Assembly (NCBI GenBank): GCA_964036155.1 | Contig: OZ038422.1 | Span: forward strand, 84,653,201 to 84,717,200 | Direction: 5' to 3' | Length of the DNA: 64,000 bases | Source: Diploscapter coronatus | Lineage: Eukaryota > Nematoda > Chromadorea > Rhabditida > Rhabditidae | In this document: one piece after another, positions 24,168 through 35,500 of the stretch | How positions within the stretch are numbered: the first letter of the stretch is position 1 | Layout: every line of letters starts with the position of its first letter | Notes under the pieces: generated by a model | What the model was told of the DNA's origin: nothing | Database searches by the model: none | What the model saw: only the letters and a program-made list of their open reading frames with translations | Made by a program: the position numbers and the translations under genes

Positions 24168-27100
24168 ATGAGTATACAAGGATCGGAAAGGTATGTTGTT
24201 TTTATCTATTAAATTAAACCATGTAATGCATATACCGTTTAATGTATAAGATCCTCTTATTTGCCATATTTGACCTTGCCTCTCTGTTCAAGTGTTTCAT
24301 TGTCTAGGCAACTATCAAGTAGTTATTTCTCATTCAATGCCAAATCATAGAAGAAGAAAATAGGCTAGCATATTTGTTGAATTCGTTTCGAACTAAAGGA
24401 AACACTTTGATAGTAGAAACCTGATCAGCATTTTATTATACGAAATAATATAAAAGTTCAAAATAACTTTCTAGTGACTAGTTTCTTTAAAATTGACTTT
24501 AAAGTCGACTTGTTATTATAAAGTTGGCTTCAAGAACGATAATTATTCTGCTAAATAGATCTTAAAATGATTTATTTTCCCTAAAATCGACTTTAACATT
24601 GATTTTTTCTGGACTGTTGAAAATTCTCCTTACACCATTAGTCATTCCACCATCTGTTTATATTCTCCTAGGAAATTTCAGAAGAGCAAAAAAAATCGAA
24701 GTTCCCTTAGTTTATGCCAAATTCCAAACAGATTTCTGACGTGTTTTCGAAAAATTCGGATTTTTTAAAAATTTCAACAAACTTACTGCACTAATTACTT
24801 CTGAGCCGAGCACTAAATCAAATTTTCATCTTTGGCATTTTTATGGGGAGGAATTGAGTTTGTCTCGAAAGAGACTATTCTGCTCAGCGAAAAAAGGGAT
24901 CGGATATAATTTTGATCGTGAAATGAACATTTCGGGGTTTTTGATGATGTTTTTCTCTTTCTCTTGTCCCTCTAGAAAATCTTCCTCTCTTTCCTGTCCT
25001 CCCTTCCCTCCTCCCTTTCTCTTTAATAGACTTACCCTACCCTATTCATTATAATATCATTACCATATAGGATGTTTTCTAGTATACACGATGGTAAAAC
25101 TTCACCTAAATTATTCAATCCTGAAGGTTAGAAATTTTAAGTTGCATCTTTTTTTTTGTAATCCTAAAAATGGAGTCTAGAATTACACCCCGAATTTTAT
25201 GATGGGTGGGAAGGGGGTCTAGAGTTGAAATTTGACACTCCCCCAATCGTTATTATAAGCTTTTCTTCATATCTGTCTTGTTTATGCTGCGGAGTTTTTT
25301 CCTTACTCATTTCTTTGACATAGCATATCAGGGAGTTTTTAATTGCATTGATATTTCAATTTTAATATACGCCCTAAAGTGATGATTATTCTTTGCACGT
25401 CACTTTGAAAATATTCATATATGCAGAGTCTAAAATGACTCAAAATAATGCCTTAAACATTCTTATCATACTTTCCAAACTTGAATTAGTGACTAAAAAA
25501 TAAACTTTTATATTTCAGCTGAGCTCATTCCAATGAAGCACTCGTCCCCAAACGGGCCCAGTATTTCGTTTACCGGTCATCGGAAAGGTAAGTTAAATCT
25601 AAATGGCTTTAAGATATTTTAAACATTGTATGCTACCGAAAATGTGAGTGATCACTTATACCCTCCAAAAATTTTTCACCTGCTCTAAAAATTGATCATA
25701 TCTTATCATGAAGCATACTCTAAGCAAACTCCAATTTGTTCAAACTCGGAGAAATTATTCAAAACGGTCTCATGGGCTATTCTTTATCATTGCGATTCAA
25801 AGAAATTCGATTTCTATTTGACACTTGCTTAAAATAAACAAATTTTCGCTGTTTTTATTCATATTTTTCCTTATTCACTCGCGGCAAAATCAGTATGCGC
25901 CCTTATAAACTGATAAAAAGTGAGTCAATTATTTAAATATACATAAATCGGTTTTAGAATTTGATTCTTAAGCATATAAATATCGGCTTTAAGTGGTTAG
26001 GTTTAAGCGTTTTGATTTTTGATACTTTAACGCATTGCAAAATGAGGGTCTAAAAATGGACAGTTTTTATCAAAGCAATTGATTGGAGTCCAAAGTAGTA
26101 ACCGTAGGAATGTATTCCAGAAAATCTCCCAATTTTTCAAGGACATGTTTGGTGATCTACAAGAAAGTTTTTACTTACCCAAAATTGATATGATCCTTAC
26201 CGAAAAAGTTCAAATATTTGCGCATTTTAGGCGTCATAGATTACTGGGAAATACGCTAACTTTTTATTTCCAAATAAATGGGGGAAAAGTGCGAGTAGTA
26301 TTAGGTAAATACACGTGAAAACCGCATGAAATATTGATATTTTACAATGACGCACTACCTTTTAAAGATCAAATGTGATTTTTATGGCGCGGAAATAGCA
26401 TTATCAGCCTTGAAACTGATATGATACGATTTGATCACTGAGCCATTTTGCAACTAAAATATTTTGGTCCTTGAAATTTCATATTTATTCTAAATTTAAT
26501 ATATCGCATCGCTTTTTCTTAATATAAGTCACGTCTTGCCGTTAAATGTAAACAACCTCAAGTTTTGATCTGAAGTGCTTATAGAAAAACGAACAATCGG
26601 GGATTTATACTTAGATGATCTGATTAAATTCGAAATATCGATTTAGATTTAATTTAAATCAGCCTTGGAAACTTTTATAAATATTTTAACTTTATTATTA
26701 AAATATAGTTTATAAGGTCTAGTTTGAAATGCATTGATCTAAACCCCTAACTTTCTAAATATGATATAAAATTTGATTTTGTTGAAATATAGTAATTTCA
26801 ATATTATTTTTCGAATTTAATTAATATATGTGATGTCTTAATTTGTGCATTGAATTCGAAGAATATATTTTAAAATAATAATTATTATTTTGGATGTTTG
26901 CAGGAACTTTAATGGAAATCCTACGGGGCCTGACCCGATCGGCTAGGTTAACGCTATGCTCTCTGTATCTGTTCGCCGCGATTTTCATTTTCTTTCAATG
27001 GTTTCGCCTCCAGCCTCAGGCCAACTTCCTGTACAACAAGTGGGTCAAGTACACGACAAATTAAACTTAATTATTGCCTTATTTAAAATGGCTCCGGACC

Positions 27101-29632
27101 GACTCCCCCACTTTTTGAACCGCCTCTACTCCCCCCACTCTCTAAGCTCATTAAAACATAGTGGCGGAAAAATGGTTGGTTTAAAAAGTGGGGAGAGTCG
27201 ACCCGGAGCCATTTTAAATGTATTCGCTCTCCATTGTCCTCTAGATGAGCCTTGCCATATGCGCTCTGCGTTTATGATCTACGAGACGCAAGCATAGGGA
27301 CTACTCTGAAAAATTTTGCTTCACTTTACGGCGCTTCTGCGACAAATTGGAAGCGCATTAAAAGCGCCGTGAAAGTGGCGCAAAATCTTTCAGAGTAGGG
27401 AAGGATAAGATGGAGCAGTCGCATAGTTAAGGCTAGCAGGTTATAGATGCAGAGTGGCATATGCAAAGTTCATCTCGGAGACAGCGGGGAGTAGGATTAA
27501 TTTATATCCTTATTTGAAACAAAGCAAAGTATTGGTGAATTTTTACATCAGGTGATGCAAGATTTAATGATACCTTGAGATTTTTATATTATTGTATCAT
27601 TATACCATCATCATACACCTATCATGAAGCTATAATATAAAATGATATATCATTTGCATTTAAAATGAGAAAATGATTTGAGACACAAAATTTCTCCTGA
27701 ATATTTTCCAACCAATATATTTAAAACTTACCTTTTCTCTATTGCAGTTACCCTTCGAATCTGCAAAGTCCTTTTTCGAATAAAATCGTATTTTACGAGC
27801 CACACTGCGTGCACTATGATGTTATTTCGCCCAACAAAGTCGAATTTGAAAGGATCACTCAGGCACTGCATGTCTCCGCCGATATACTGGATGAAAGGAT
27901 TATAGAGCAGGTACGAGATCCCACATATTCAGGGATTTTATATGCCATTTTCCTATATTTCGAATTCCAAGAGAAAAGCTGATCTTCCTTCATTGAAGTT
28001 GATCGTTATGAAGTTTAATTGGAAAATTTCGAATTTAATATATTCGGATTTCTTTAAGAAAAAGTCATGTCTCCATTGAAAACCATGACTTTTTGAAGAC
28101 TTAGTTTCGTTTTATCAAAGCTAATGCGCGAATTTAAGGTCGATCTTCGTTGATTTATCTTGAATTAAGATGAGATCTCATCATGTACCCTTTTTCAGGT
28201 ATCAAACTGGAATGCGCCGGTGTCGCTAACCGTCGTTTTGAGAAACATCCATCAGTATTGGTGCACGGTGAAATTCGTAAGAACTTTCATTCGAAAATTT
28301 TAGCAGAAAGTGGAATTTTTAGCTAACCTTAATAAGGGAGAAACATCCTATAATAGCGAGATATCTAAGGGCACATATTTTGTTGCCAACTTCGAATGAT
28401 CAAGACTGTTCATGGATTTCTGAGATGACACCTGATTTTGAAGGGGAGGAGAGGGTACTTTAACTTTTTGTTTTTTGTTTTTTTAATTTTTACTCCAATT
28501 TTTTCAGTGCCTACCCTACACCCCATCGATAGAAGAACGGGCAGCCTACCCAGCAAATGTGGCTAGGAACATCGCTAGATTGGTATTTTAGTTTAAATTG
28601 TGATCTTTGAAAATTGAAACTTTAGTTTTCGACGACCAGATTTGTCGTGATTACAGACTATGAACACCTTTTCAACGAGGGGTTTGAAGAGAAAGTCAGG
28701 AAAATCGCATCGGTAAATTTTTCTAACTTACCTAAATTTGTTACTTACGCAGAAAAAAGTTTAGGTTCAATTTACCCGAAATCCGAAAAGTCTCCTGGTC
28801 TATAGGATTTTCGAAATTGACGATACAGTGAACGAGTAAGTTTTTTTTTGCAAAAATCGAACTTTTCTGCAAAAGTACAAAATTTAGAATTCCTAAGGAC
28901 AAATTTGAACTCCATGACATGATGCAAGATGGGAAAGCGGTCGTGTTTCATGCCAGATATTATAAGGGTACGCTAGGAGCGTCACTAGACAATTTTCGAT
29001 GACGCCCTTTTCAAAATTCAGGCGCCCACGAAATTCCCAACCTTGAAGAATGGTTGAACAAAACCACCTCGGATAGCTTGGGGATTTTCGCGCGAGACGT
29101 CAAATATAATCGAGCGACTTGGGAGCCGCAATTCGTATCCTTGTCGGATATCCCGCTTCACGATGAAAATTTTCCGTTCCAAATCAGAGACAACACCGTC
29201 TTGGTACGAGTTAAATCATTAAAAAGATTATCCTCGTCGAAAAAAATCGATATTTGATCTTTTCACCTTGTCTTTCAAGATAGAAAAGCTGATCCTCATC
29301 AAGAAAAACGGTATTTCGAAATGATGAGTCAAAATATAGATCCTCTGAGTTTCTAACCCTTCCTATGTTAAGAGATGGGAGCTCTGTCGGGTCGGCTACA
29401 CCCTCGATATTCTGGACGACGTTTTCATGATACATCGGGGCATTAAAACCAGGAACATCGTAAATGATACGAAGAAAATTCAGATTTATAACAGGAAAAA
29501 GTTTGCTAAATTAGAAATTTCAGGGCTAAAAATTAAAAATTTAGGTTTAAATCGGCGCTCCTACATTTTAACCTGAGAATGGATAAACTGTACTTCAACA
29601 CGAAAAAGCAGTGCCCCAAATTTCTAGCTTAA
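24168..29632 (+). CDS. GT49-family glycosyltransferase (B4GAT1/BGNT-like), type II membrane protein
   Basis: Thirteen exons: 24168-24190, 25083-25126, 25519-25587, 26904-27039, 27748-27910, 28199-28276, 28508-28582, 28626-28712, 28765-28835, 28888-28967, 29022-29203, 29373-29500, 29545-29632; 407 residues. A short cytosolic N-terminus is followed by a membrane anchor at about 61-78 (LTLCSLYLFAAIFIFF) and a lumenal domain, so it should act in the Golgi. Family marks are PVSLTVVLRNIH, VFHARYYKG, IFARDVKYNRATWEPQFVSL and DDVFMIHRGIK, as in Glyco_transf_49 (human B4GAT1, worm bgnt-1 set). The position of the metal-binding DxD appears to read D207-Y-E209. Human B4GAT1 extends the O-mannose glycan of dystroglycan; the substrate here is unknown. 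Introns 2-5 are long (up to 1.3 kb). Intron 4 carries two large palindromes. Exon 12 uses an AAG acceptor. TXNDC17 follows 335 bp downstream. Confidence 0.85.
27081..27219. repeat. Inverted repeat with about 42-bp arms in a GT49 intron
   Basis: The left arm ATTTAAAATGGCTCCGG, continuing through CGACTCCCCCACTTTTTGAACC, pairs with the reverse complement at about 27178-27219 with only a few mismatches. It looks like a hairpin MITE. It lies at the start of intron 4 of the glycosyltransferase. Confidence 0.8.
27227..27491. repeat. Compound palindrome: one hairpin element inside another
   Basis: The outer arms start CTCTCCATTGTCCTCTAGAT (27227) and end near 27491 with ATCTCGGAGACAGCGGGGAG. Inside is a second, tighter palindrome at 27301-27400: CTACTCTGAAAAATTTTGC pairs with GCGCAAAATCTTTCAGAGTAG. 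The outer element is related to 40601-40806. A younger element appears to have landed in an older one. Confidence 0.75.
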
Positions 29633-29855
29633 CTTTGTTTAATCAAGCAAAAATTAGAATAGGCTTTAGGTAATGGGGTATTAGAAATAGGTACTTCTCA
29701 CCATCACTTAAAAATGTTTAAACTTTGCCTTTTAAGCTAAATCTAAAACGGGTATTTTTAAGTTTATCGTTTGAAATTTAGGCTAAACGGGTAATATTGA
29801 CTCTCAACGCAATATATTTACTGATATATTGTCTTTCGGGTATTTTTAAAATGTG

Positions 29856-29861
29856 AATAAA
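29856..29861 (+). terminator. Likely poly(A) signal between GT49 gene and TXNDC17
   Basis: AATAAA is 224 bases past the GT49 stop and 107 bases before the TXNDC17 ATG. That spacing is compatible with an operon-type intercistronic junction, or simply with two close genes. Confidence 0.45.
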
Positions 29862-29967
29862 GATTTTTGAAAATATACTTTTATTTTTGTTTTATCTTGG
29901 TTCTACACCAGTGACTATCCACTAATTTAATTTGGTTTAAAAATATTTTTTAGTTTTAAGGTACAAA

Positions 29968-30898
29968 ATGACACTCACTAAGAAGACCGTCAATGGATAT
30001 GAGGCTTTGAAGGAGGTGATTAAAATAGAAATTAAGGGTTATTGTAGCTCTAAGTTTAAATGTTCTGAAATTTACTTAATCGAGCATAAAATGAAAACGT
30101 TACATCAAACAATACAAAAAAACGACCTAAATTATAGACGATGCTTTCTCCTCAATTTTCGTATAACCTAAAATTTCGAATTTAAAGACCACTTTAGTTC
30201 AGGTTTGAAATAATCTAAGAGTTACTGTAGCTTTATTTTAATCGTTATGGCTCAGATTCTTGGCACAACGTCGGGCCGCATCTTCATCTTCTTTTCCGGC
30301 TCGCACGTTGATGGAAAGAGTTGGTGTCCGGACTGCGTCAGAGGTAGATATTAGAATTACCGTAATCTGCCTACCGCATCCCTCCTTCTTCAGCCGAGCC
30401 CGTCGTCGACAAGGTGACTTCTGAAGCGGACGTCAAGAATCTGACGGCGACGTTTGTCACCTGCTACGTCGGACTCAGGGACTAGTAAGTCCATTCTAGT
30501 CTAATCTGAATACTTGGCTATGAATTGTGAGTACTTCTCACATCAATTTTCTATTCTTTTTCTGAATACTAGGAAAAATGAGTACTTTTCCCAGAGATTT
30601 TTCCTGAACAGAATAATAGCTGGTTTTTCAGCTGGAAAGATCAGAAATGTCCGTTCCGCACCGAGGACGGCTTCAAAGTCTCCTGCATCCCCACGGTCAT
30701 CGAGTGGGCGAAGGTAAGTTCATCGAAATTCGAAAAAAGAAACTAAAATTTTCTTTAAATTCTAGACTTTTTAAGTTGAGTAGTGTGTCCCAGAAAATCC
30801 AGAAACCTTAAAAATTTTGAATATTCCAGAACCGTCGTATCATCGACGCGGAAGTTTCGGATGAAAAGACACTCAAGGAATTTTTGCTCAATCAGTGA
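29968..30898 (+). CDS. TXNDC17: TXNDC17/TRP14-like thioredoxin-domain protein
   Basis: Five exons: 29968-30015, 30256-30343, 30394-30484, 30632-30713, 30830-30898; 125 residues (human 123). It is a single thioredoxin fold with active site SWCPDC (C40, C43) in the context FFSGSHVDGKSWCPDCVRAEPVV, a specific signature of TRP14. YWKD and the cis-proline loop CIPTVIEW also fit. TRP14 is a cytosolic oxidoreductase reduced by thioredoxin reductase, acting on cystine, persulfides and selected protein disulfides. There is no signal peptide. Both active-site cysteines are present. AATAAA-type signals lie near 31095-31104. Confidence 0.93.
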
Positions 30899-32581
30899 AA
30901 ATCTTGAATTTTCCGAAACTTTTCCAGAATTTTCTGGAATCTTCTAAAATTACAGGCCAGTATTAAAATTGCCATATGTTAAGGGATTGTGGTTTGTATG
31001 CTCATATCTAATTTAAAAATAGTTGTGATTTAAATTATCTTTCTAAGGTATTTATTTTTAAATTTAAAATTCAGTTGTGATGCTATTTTCGATAAAATAA
31101 ATAAAGTTGTGATAAAGTGAAATTTCAATTTTGGGACGAAAATACCCGTTTCCTTCGCAGTCCAAAGTGTAGGCTTCAATATATCCGGAAACTCATCGAA
31201 AATTACGAAGTGTGGCTATTTTCATGCTTTTATCAAATTGTGCAAAGCTTCAAAGTTTTGCAAGTTCTATATCATGAGATAGCATTTTCTCTAGGTATCC
31301 ATTTTTAGTAAGAAACGAAAGCTGATCTTCATCAGAAATCTAGATTCTAATCCCCCGTACAATAGGGCAAGATAAAATACTCGACAAAGATAATAAAAGG
31401 CGTTAAATCTGATGTGTTAGTAGGAGGAGCCCCCTTTATCTTTCATCGTTATCCCCGAGCGGATAATGATAATGGTGTGTCATACTAATGTTTCTTCTGC
31501 AGAAATCTTGTTTATCTCTTCGGAATTTCCATATATCAAGGACGTTTTCCAAATTATAGATTCCCTATTCTTTAACACGTTTTATATTATATTTGAGATT
31601 CCATATACCCCAGACGTTTTTCAAGTTTTCGTGAGACTATGCCTCGACATGCGATGAAAATTCCCCGAAGAGTTATTCGATTGTCATCCCTATGCATATA
31701 TTTTCTCTATCTTTGTGCTCTCTCAATATTTTTTACAACTTCCTTCATCTCTTTTTCTCAGACTACCTCATTTTATCATAATATTTCTTTTTTCTCCACT
31801 TTCTTTTCTCTCTTCTCGAGATTTTGTTAATCCGGGCCTTCAGAGTTAAGTCGTTAGTCGATATATCCTCGATTCAGATGGAGCGCCTCTCTGCCTCTTC
31901 AAAACTCAATCTCTCGCCTCACGATTAAGCATAGGCGGGGGGAAACCGGCTGATACAATTTTCCTTCTTACTCAGAATTTTTGACGTCAATTTTCATATG
32001 CTCTTGCGTCCCTCCCACGAGAGCGATTTGCATAAGCCATTTGTGATTGAATCATTTGGGTTCACAGCTCAAAAACATTATTCTTCTGCCGAAGAAGACT
32101 GATATTGATTAAAATTTGATTAAGGTTTGGCCTAAAATTCACTGTTGATACCGAAAGCTGAAAGAAGCGACTTTGGGCGCCAGTCTCTCTCCGTTTCGCG
32201 TGCTATTTCTCGCTTTTCTAACCACTAAAAATAGCCGTGCATCACTTTGCACGCCTCCCAGATTTAGGCATCAACAATACAACTTTTACTTTTCACCTGA
32301 TATATCTATTTCAAGGCCTATGTTCCTGAAAAATTCAATTTTTGTAGTTTCTTCAAATTTCTATTCAGATTTCGGATTTTAAAATCTTTGCTTTCCTGGT
32401 CAATTCTTGAATTTCCTAGACGTTTTTTTTTCTATCAATTGAGTTGTCGGAATTTGCATGTCAAAATATTCTAAGCTTTATAAGGAATATTTTCTTCGAA
32501 AGATAGGAAATATTCTTGACGATTTTACGAATTTGATATAAACAAATATAGCTTTTAGAATTTTTCGAATCTCGAGCAAAA
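30899..32581. other. Intergenic region between TXNDC17 and DGK
   Basis: No gene recognised in 1.7 kb. It holds the TXNDC17 3' end, one copy of the dispersed GCTGATCTTCATC motif (31317-31339), a pyrimidine-rich stretch at about 31680-31830, and a MITE-like element (32143-32276). The last kilobase before 32582 is presumably the DGK promoter. Confidence 0.5.
32143..32276. repeat. MITE-like element, copy 1 of a family shared with 43110-43247
   Basis: It begins TGTTGATACCGAAAGCTG and ends GCCTCCCAGATTTAGGCATCAACA, weakly inverted. The interior CGCGTGCTATTTCT and TTCTAACCACTAAAAATAGC is nearly identical to the reverse complement of 43110-43247. Two such copies 11 kb apart argue for a transposed element. 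Confidence 0.75.
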
Positions 32582-35500
32582 ATGCTTCTGAGCCCTGAAC
32601 AATTTGCTCGGCTGAGCGAGTTTGCTGCATGTAAAATTTTTTTCTCGAATTTTTCAAAAATTTCAACTTATAGACTCCTCAAGGAAGTTGAAAGATATGC
32701 TAATTGAATTTCAACCTGACGGAAAATATCGCCATTTTATATCTGAGGATGGACAGGTCTCAAAAATGTTAAATATTAGGGCCATTTTTCAGTCCTATCT
32801 TTTATCATCGCAGTTTCAAAATTGCGATTCGTTATATTTTACTATATAGTAAAGTCTCGAATTTTTGAATCATAATGGTTAAGGATAGGGTCTCCAAACT
32901 GTCTCTAATAATTTAAAATTCAATGTAATATAACCTGAGATATATGAAATATTTATTCTAGATGATTTGTTTCGATGGGTTTCGAATTTTTCTGCAAGAT
33001 TATTTCGGAGGCGACTTACCGATAGATTTAATAGAACAATTATTCCTATCATTTTCGAAGCCCCCGTCTAAAGGTAAGCATTTTTAAACCTAAGACTTGT
33101 ATTTCTAATTATAAACTCCGAGTTTTAACAAGTATAAACATGCAAAGACTTCTAATTCGATCATTAAAGTTGGCACTTTTTGTATATTTCCGCTATAGTA
33201 CAACTTAGGAAGCCTTAGTTCCGATGTCTAAAGATAGAAATGTTCATATACGGCTAAGCTAATATCAAAGATAAGTATATTGTTTTCAATATATCTTATC
33301 CTTAGACGGGACAAGATATAACGCCTCCTAAGATGAAATTTTCGTTAATAAAAATCAAGACATTCTTTTGTAAGTTTTCTAGGATTATGAAAAACTCAGA
33401 AAAATGTTCAATTTTGGGGGAAAATTTCTCGCGCACCCGAAAATTCAATTTCAAGGCAGTTGCATCATCACCTCTTACTATCCTATGTTAAAGCATATGC
33501 CTGAAGTCTGGCTGAAATAGAAACGCAAAAATCACCTGCATCATCTTTGCGCGCACGAAAATAACGAAAACACAAAGAATGGTTGATCTGAAAAATTCAA
33601 TTTTCAGATTTTGCAAAGATTTTCAAAATCTTGTTCCAGACTCAAAGAAAAACTCTTGAATAAAGATATATGAGGACTCTTTGATTCTTTTAAGGGTGCG
33701 TTCATACTCCGCTCACGCTCACGTGTGCAGAAAGAATAGCACGCGAGTGTGAGAGGCACAAAGAAGATATACTCTTTTCTTTTCTTTCTCACCCTCGCGT
33801 ACTATTTCTTCTTGTTTACGTGAGCGTGAGCGAAGTATGAGCGCGCCCTAAAGAAGCCCTTTGGGAATTATAGAATGTCACTCAAAAGTCAAACGTCTGA
33901 CAACAGATGAACCTTACCAGAGCAGAAAAAAATTCAAAAAATCAAAGATTAGGAAAAAATCATGAGATAAAAGAATTTTCGACGAAGATCAATTTTAAAT
34001 TTACAGAATTTAATCAAATGAATAATCTAAAAGGTTAATCTTCATTTTAAAAAATACTGCAAGTGACCACTTTTCAAGTCTTTTTTCTTCAGAAAGACGC
34101 GCCTCTCTATTCGAAGAGGCCATTTTTACGGTCAAAACAAAGTTCACCGAGTCTCTGGGAGGTCGACTGGAAAAGCTGACGATGAATCAAACGTCTCATG
34201 ATGGACCACAACTCGACAAAATTCCCGAAGAAGGTACCGTTTGAAAAAGTCAAAATTTAAGTAAAATAGCGAGTTTGGATATAAACTTTTTTTTTGAATA
34301 TCTAGAGATAGGAGCTTTGTAAAAAAAATTTTAATTTAGGTGTGGCAGACCCATGCCAAACTTCTTGTCAAGAACCCAGGATCCCGCTGAAGCCACTGAT
34401 TTGCACATTATCATTGCTAGAAGCTGATACCCCTGAGAATAAATTAGAGGGTAGGGAAATTCAAAATTTAACAAAAATCTAGAAAATCTACCCTTAATCT
34501 GTTTAAATCTCAAGATTATATGCGTTAAAATGTTTTATATTTTCCACTTAAATCGAATAGTTAACAACGTGTCCTGGAGCTGCCTTCTAAGAATTTTATC
34601 TTCTGCTTTTTTGTTAAATTTAATTTTAAAAATCGGTTTCAAGTGATCTTCCAAATCTACGATTCTGACTCGAATGGACTACTTGATACATCGGAAATGG
34701 ATGCGATTATCGAGCAGATGATGCATGTGGCGAGATGCCAGAAATGGGATACGATTGAGTTGGAGCAGGTTCGTAATATCTTAAGAAAATTATGAATGGG
34801 ACACGTTTTAAATATTTTCAAAATTAATATACAAAACTGATATATTCAAAATAAATTTGTCAGTAAATTTTTTATAGAAGTCCTAAATTTTCAATTATTA
34901 TTCCTAAAAGATTTTAAATAGGGCTGATCTTCACTAAATTAATAAGAGAATAGCTCTATTTTCCATGAAGCGGCTTTCTTTACTCCTAGAGGACGCTTAA
35001 ACTAAGCCGATCTTCATCGAATTCCAGGTTCTTCGTCAACTTATGAACGACTTAGACCACGACAAAGACGGATCTGTTTCTCTAGACGAGTGGAGACGTG
35101 GCGGACTTACGAATATACCCCTTCTAGTATTGCTTGGATTCGATACGGTAGTAGATTTAAACATATATTTAAATATTTAATAGACGAAACTTTCATTTTT
35201 AAGGAAATGAGAGAAGACGGTACGCATTCGTGGCAACTTAGACATTTTAACAAGCCGAACTATTGCAACGCTTGCTGTAGCCTATTAGTGGGATGGTCGG
35301 GAAAGCAGGGTTTATCGTGCTCATGTAAGCAAGATAGAAATACTGATCGACATTTGATTTTCAAAAACGTGATATAAGAACGCATACACATAGGGGAAAA
35401 TTCATAACTCGCCTCCCCCCAACTGTTGAGTAAGAGATTTCGATTTCTATCGCATTAGTGATGTTAGAGAATCACCTGGGCCAAGTGTCAGCCCGGTCCG

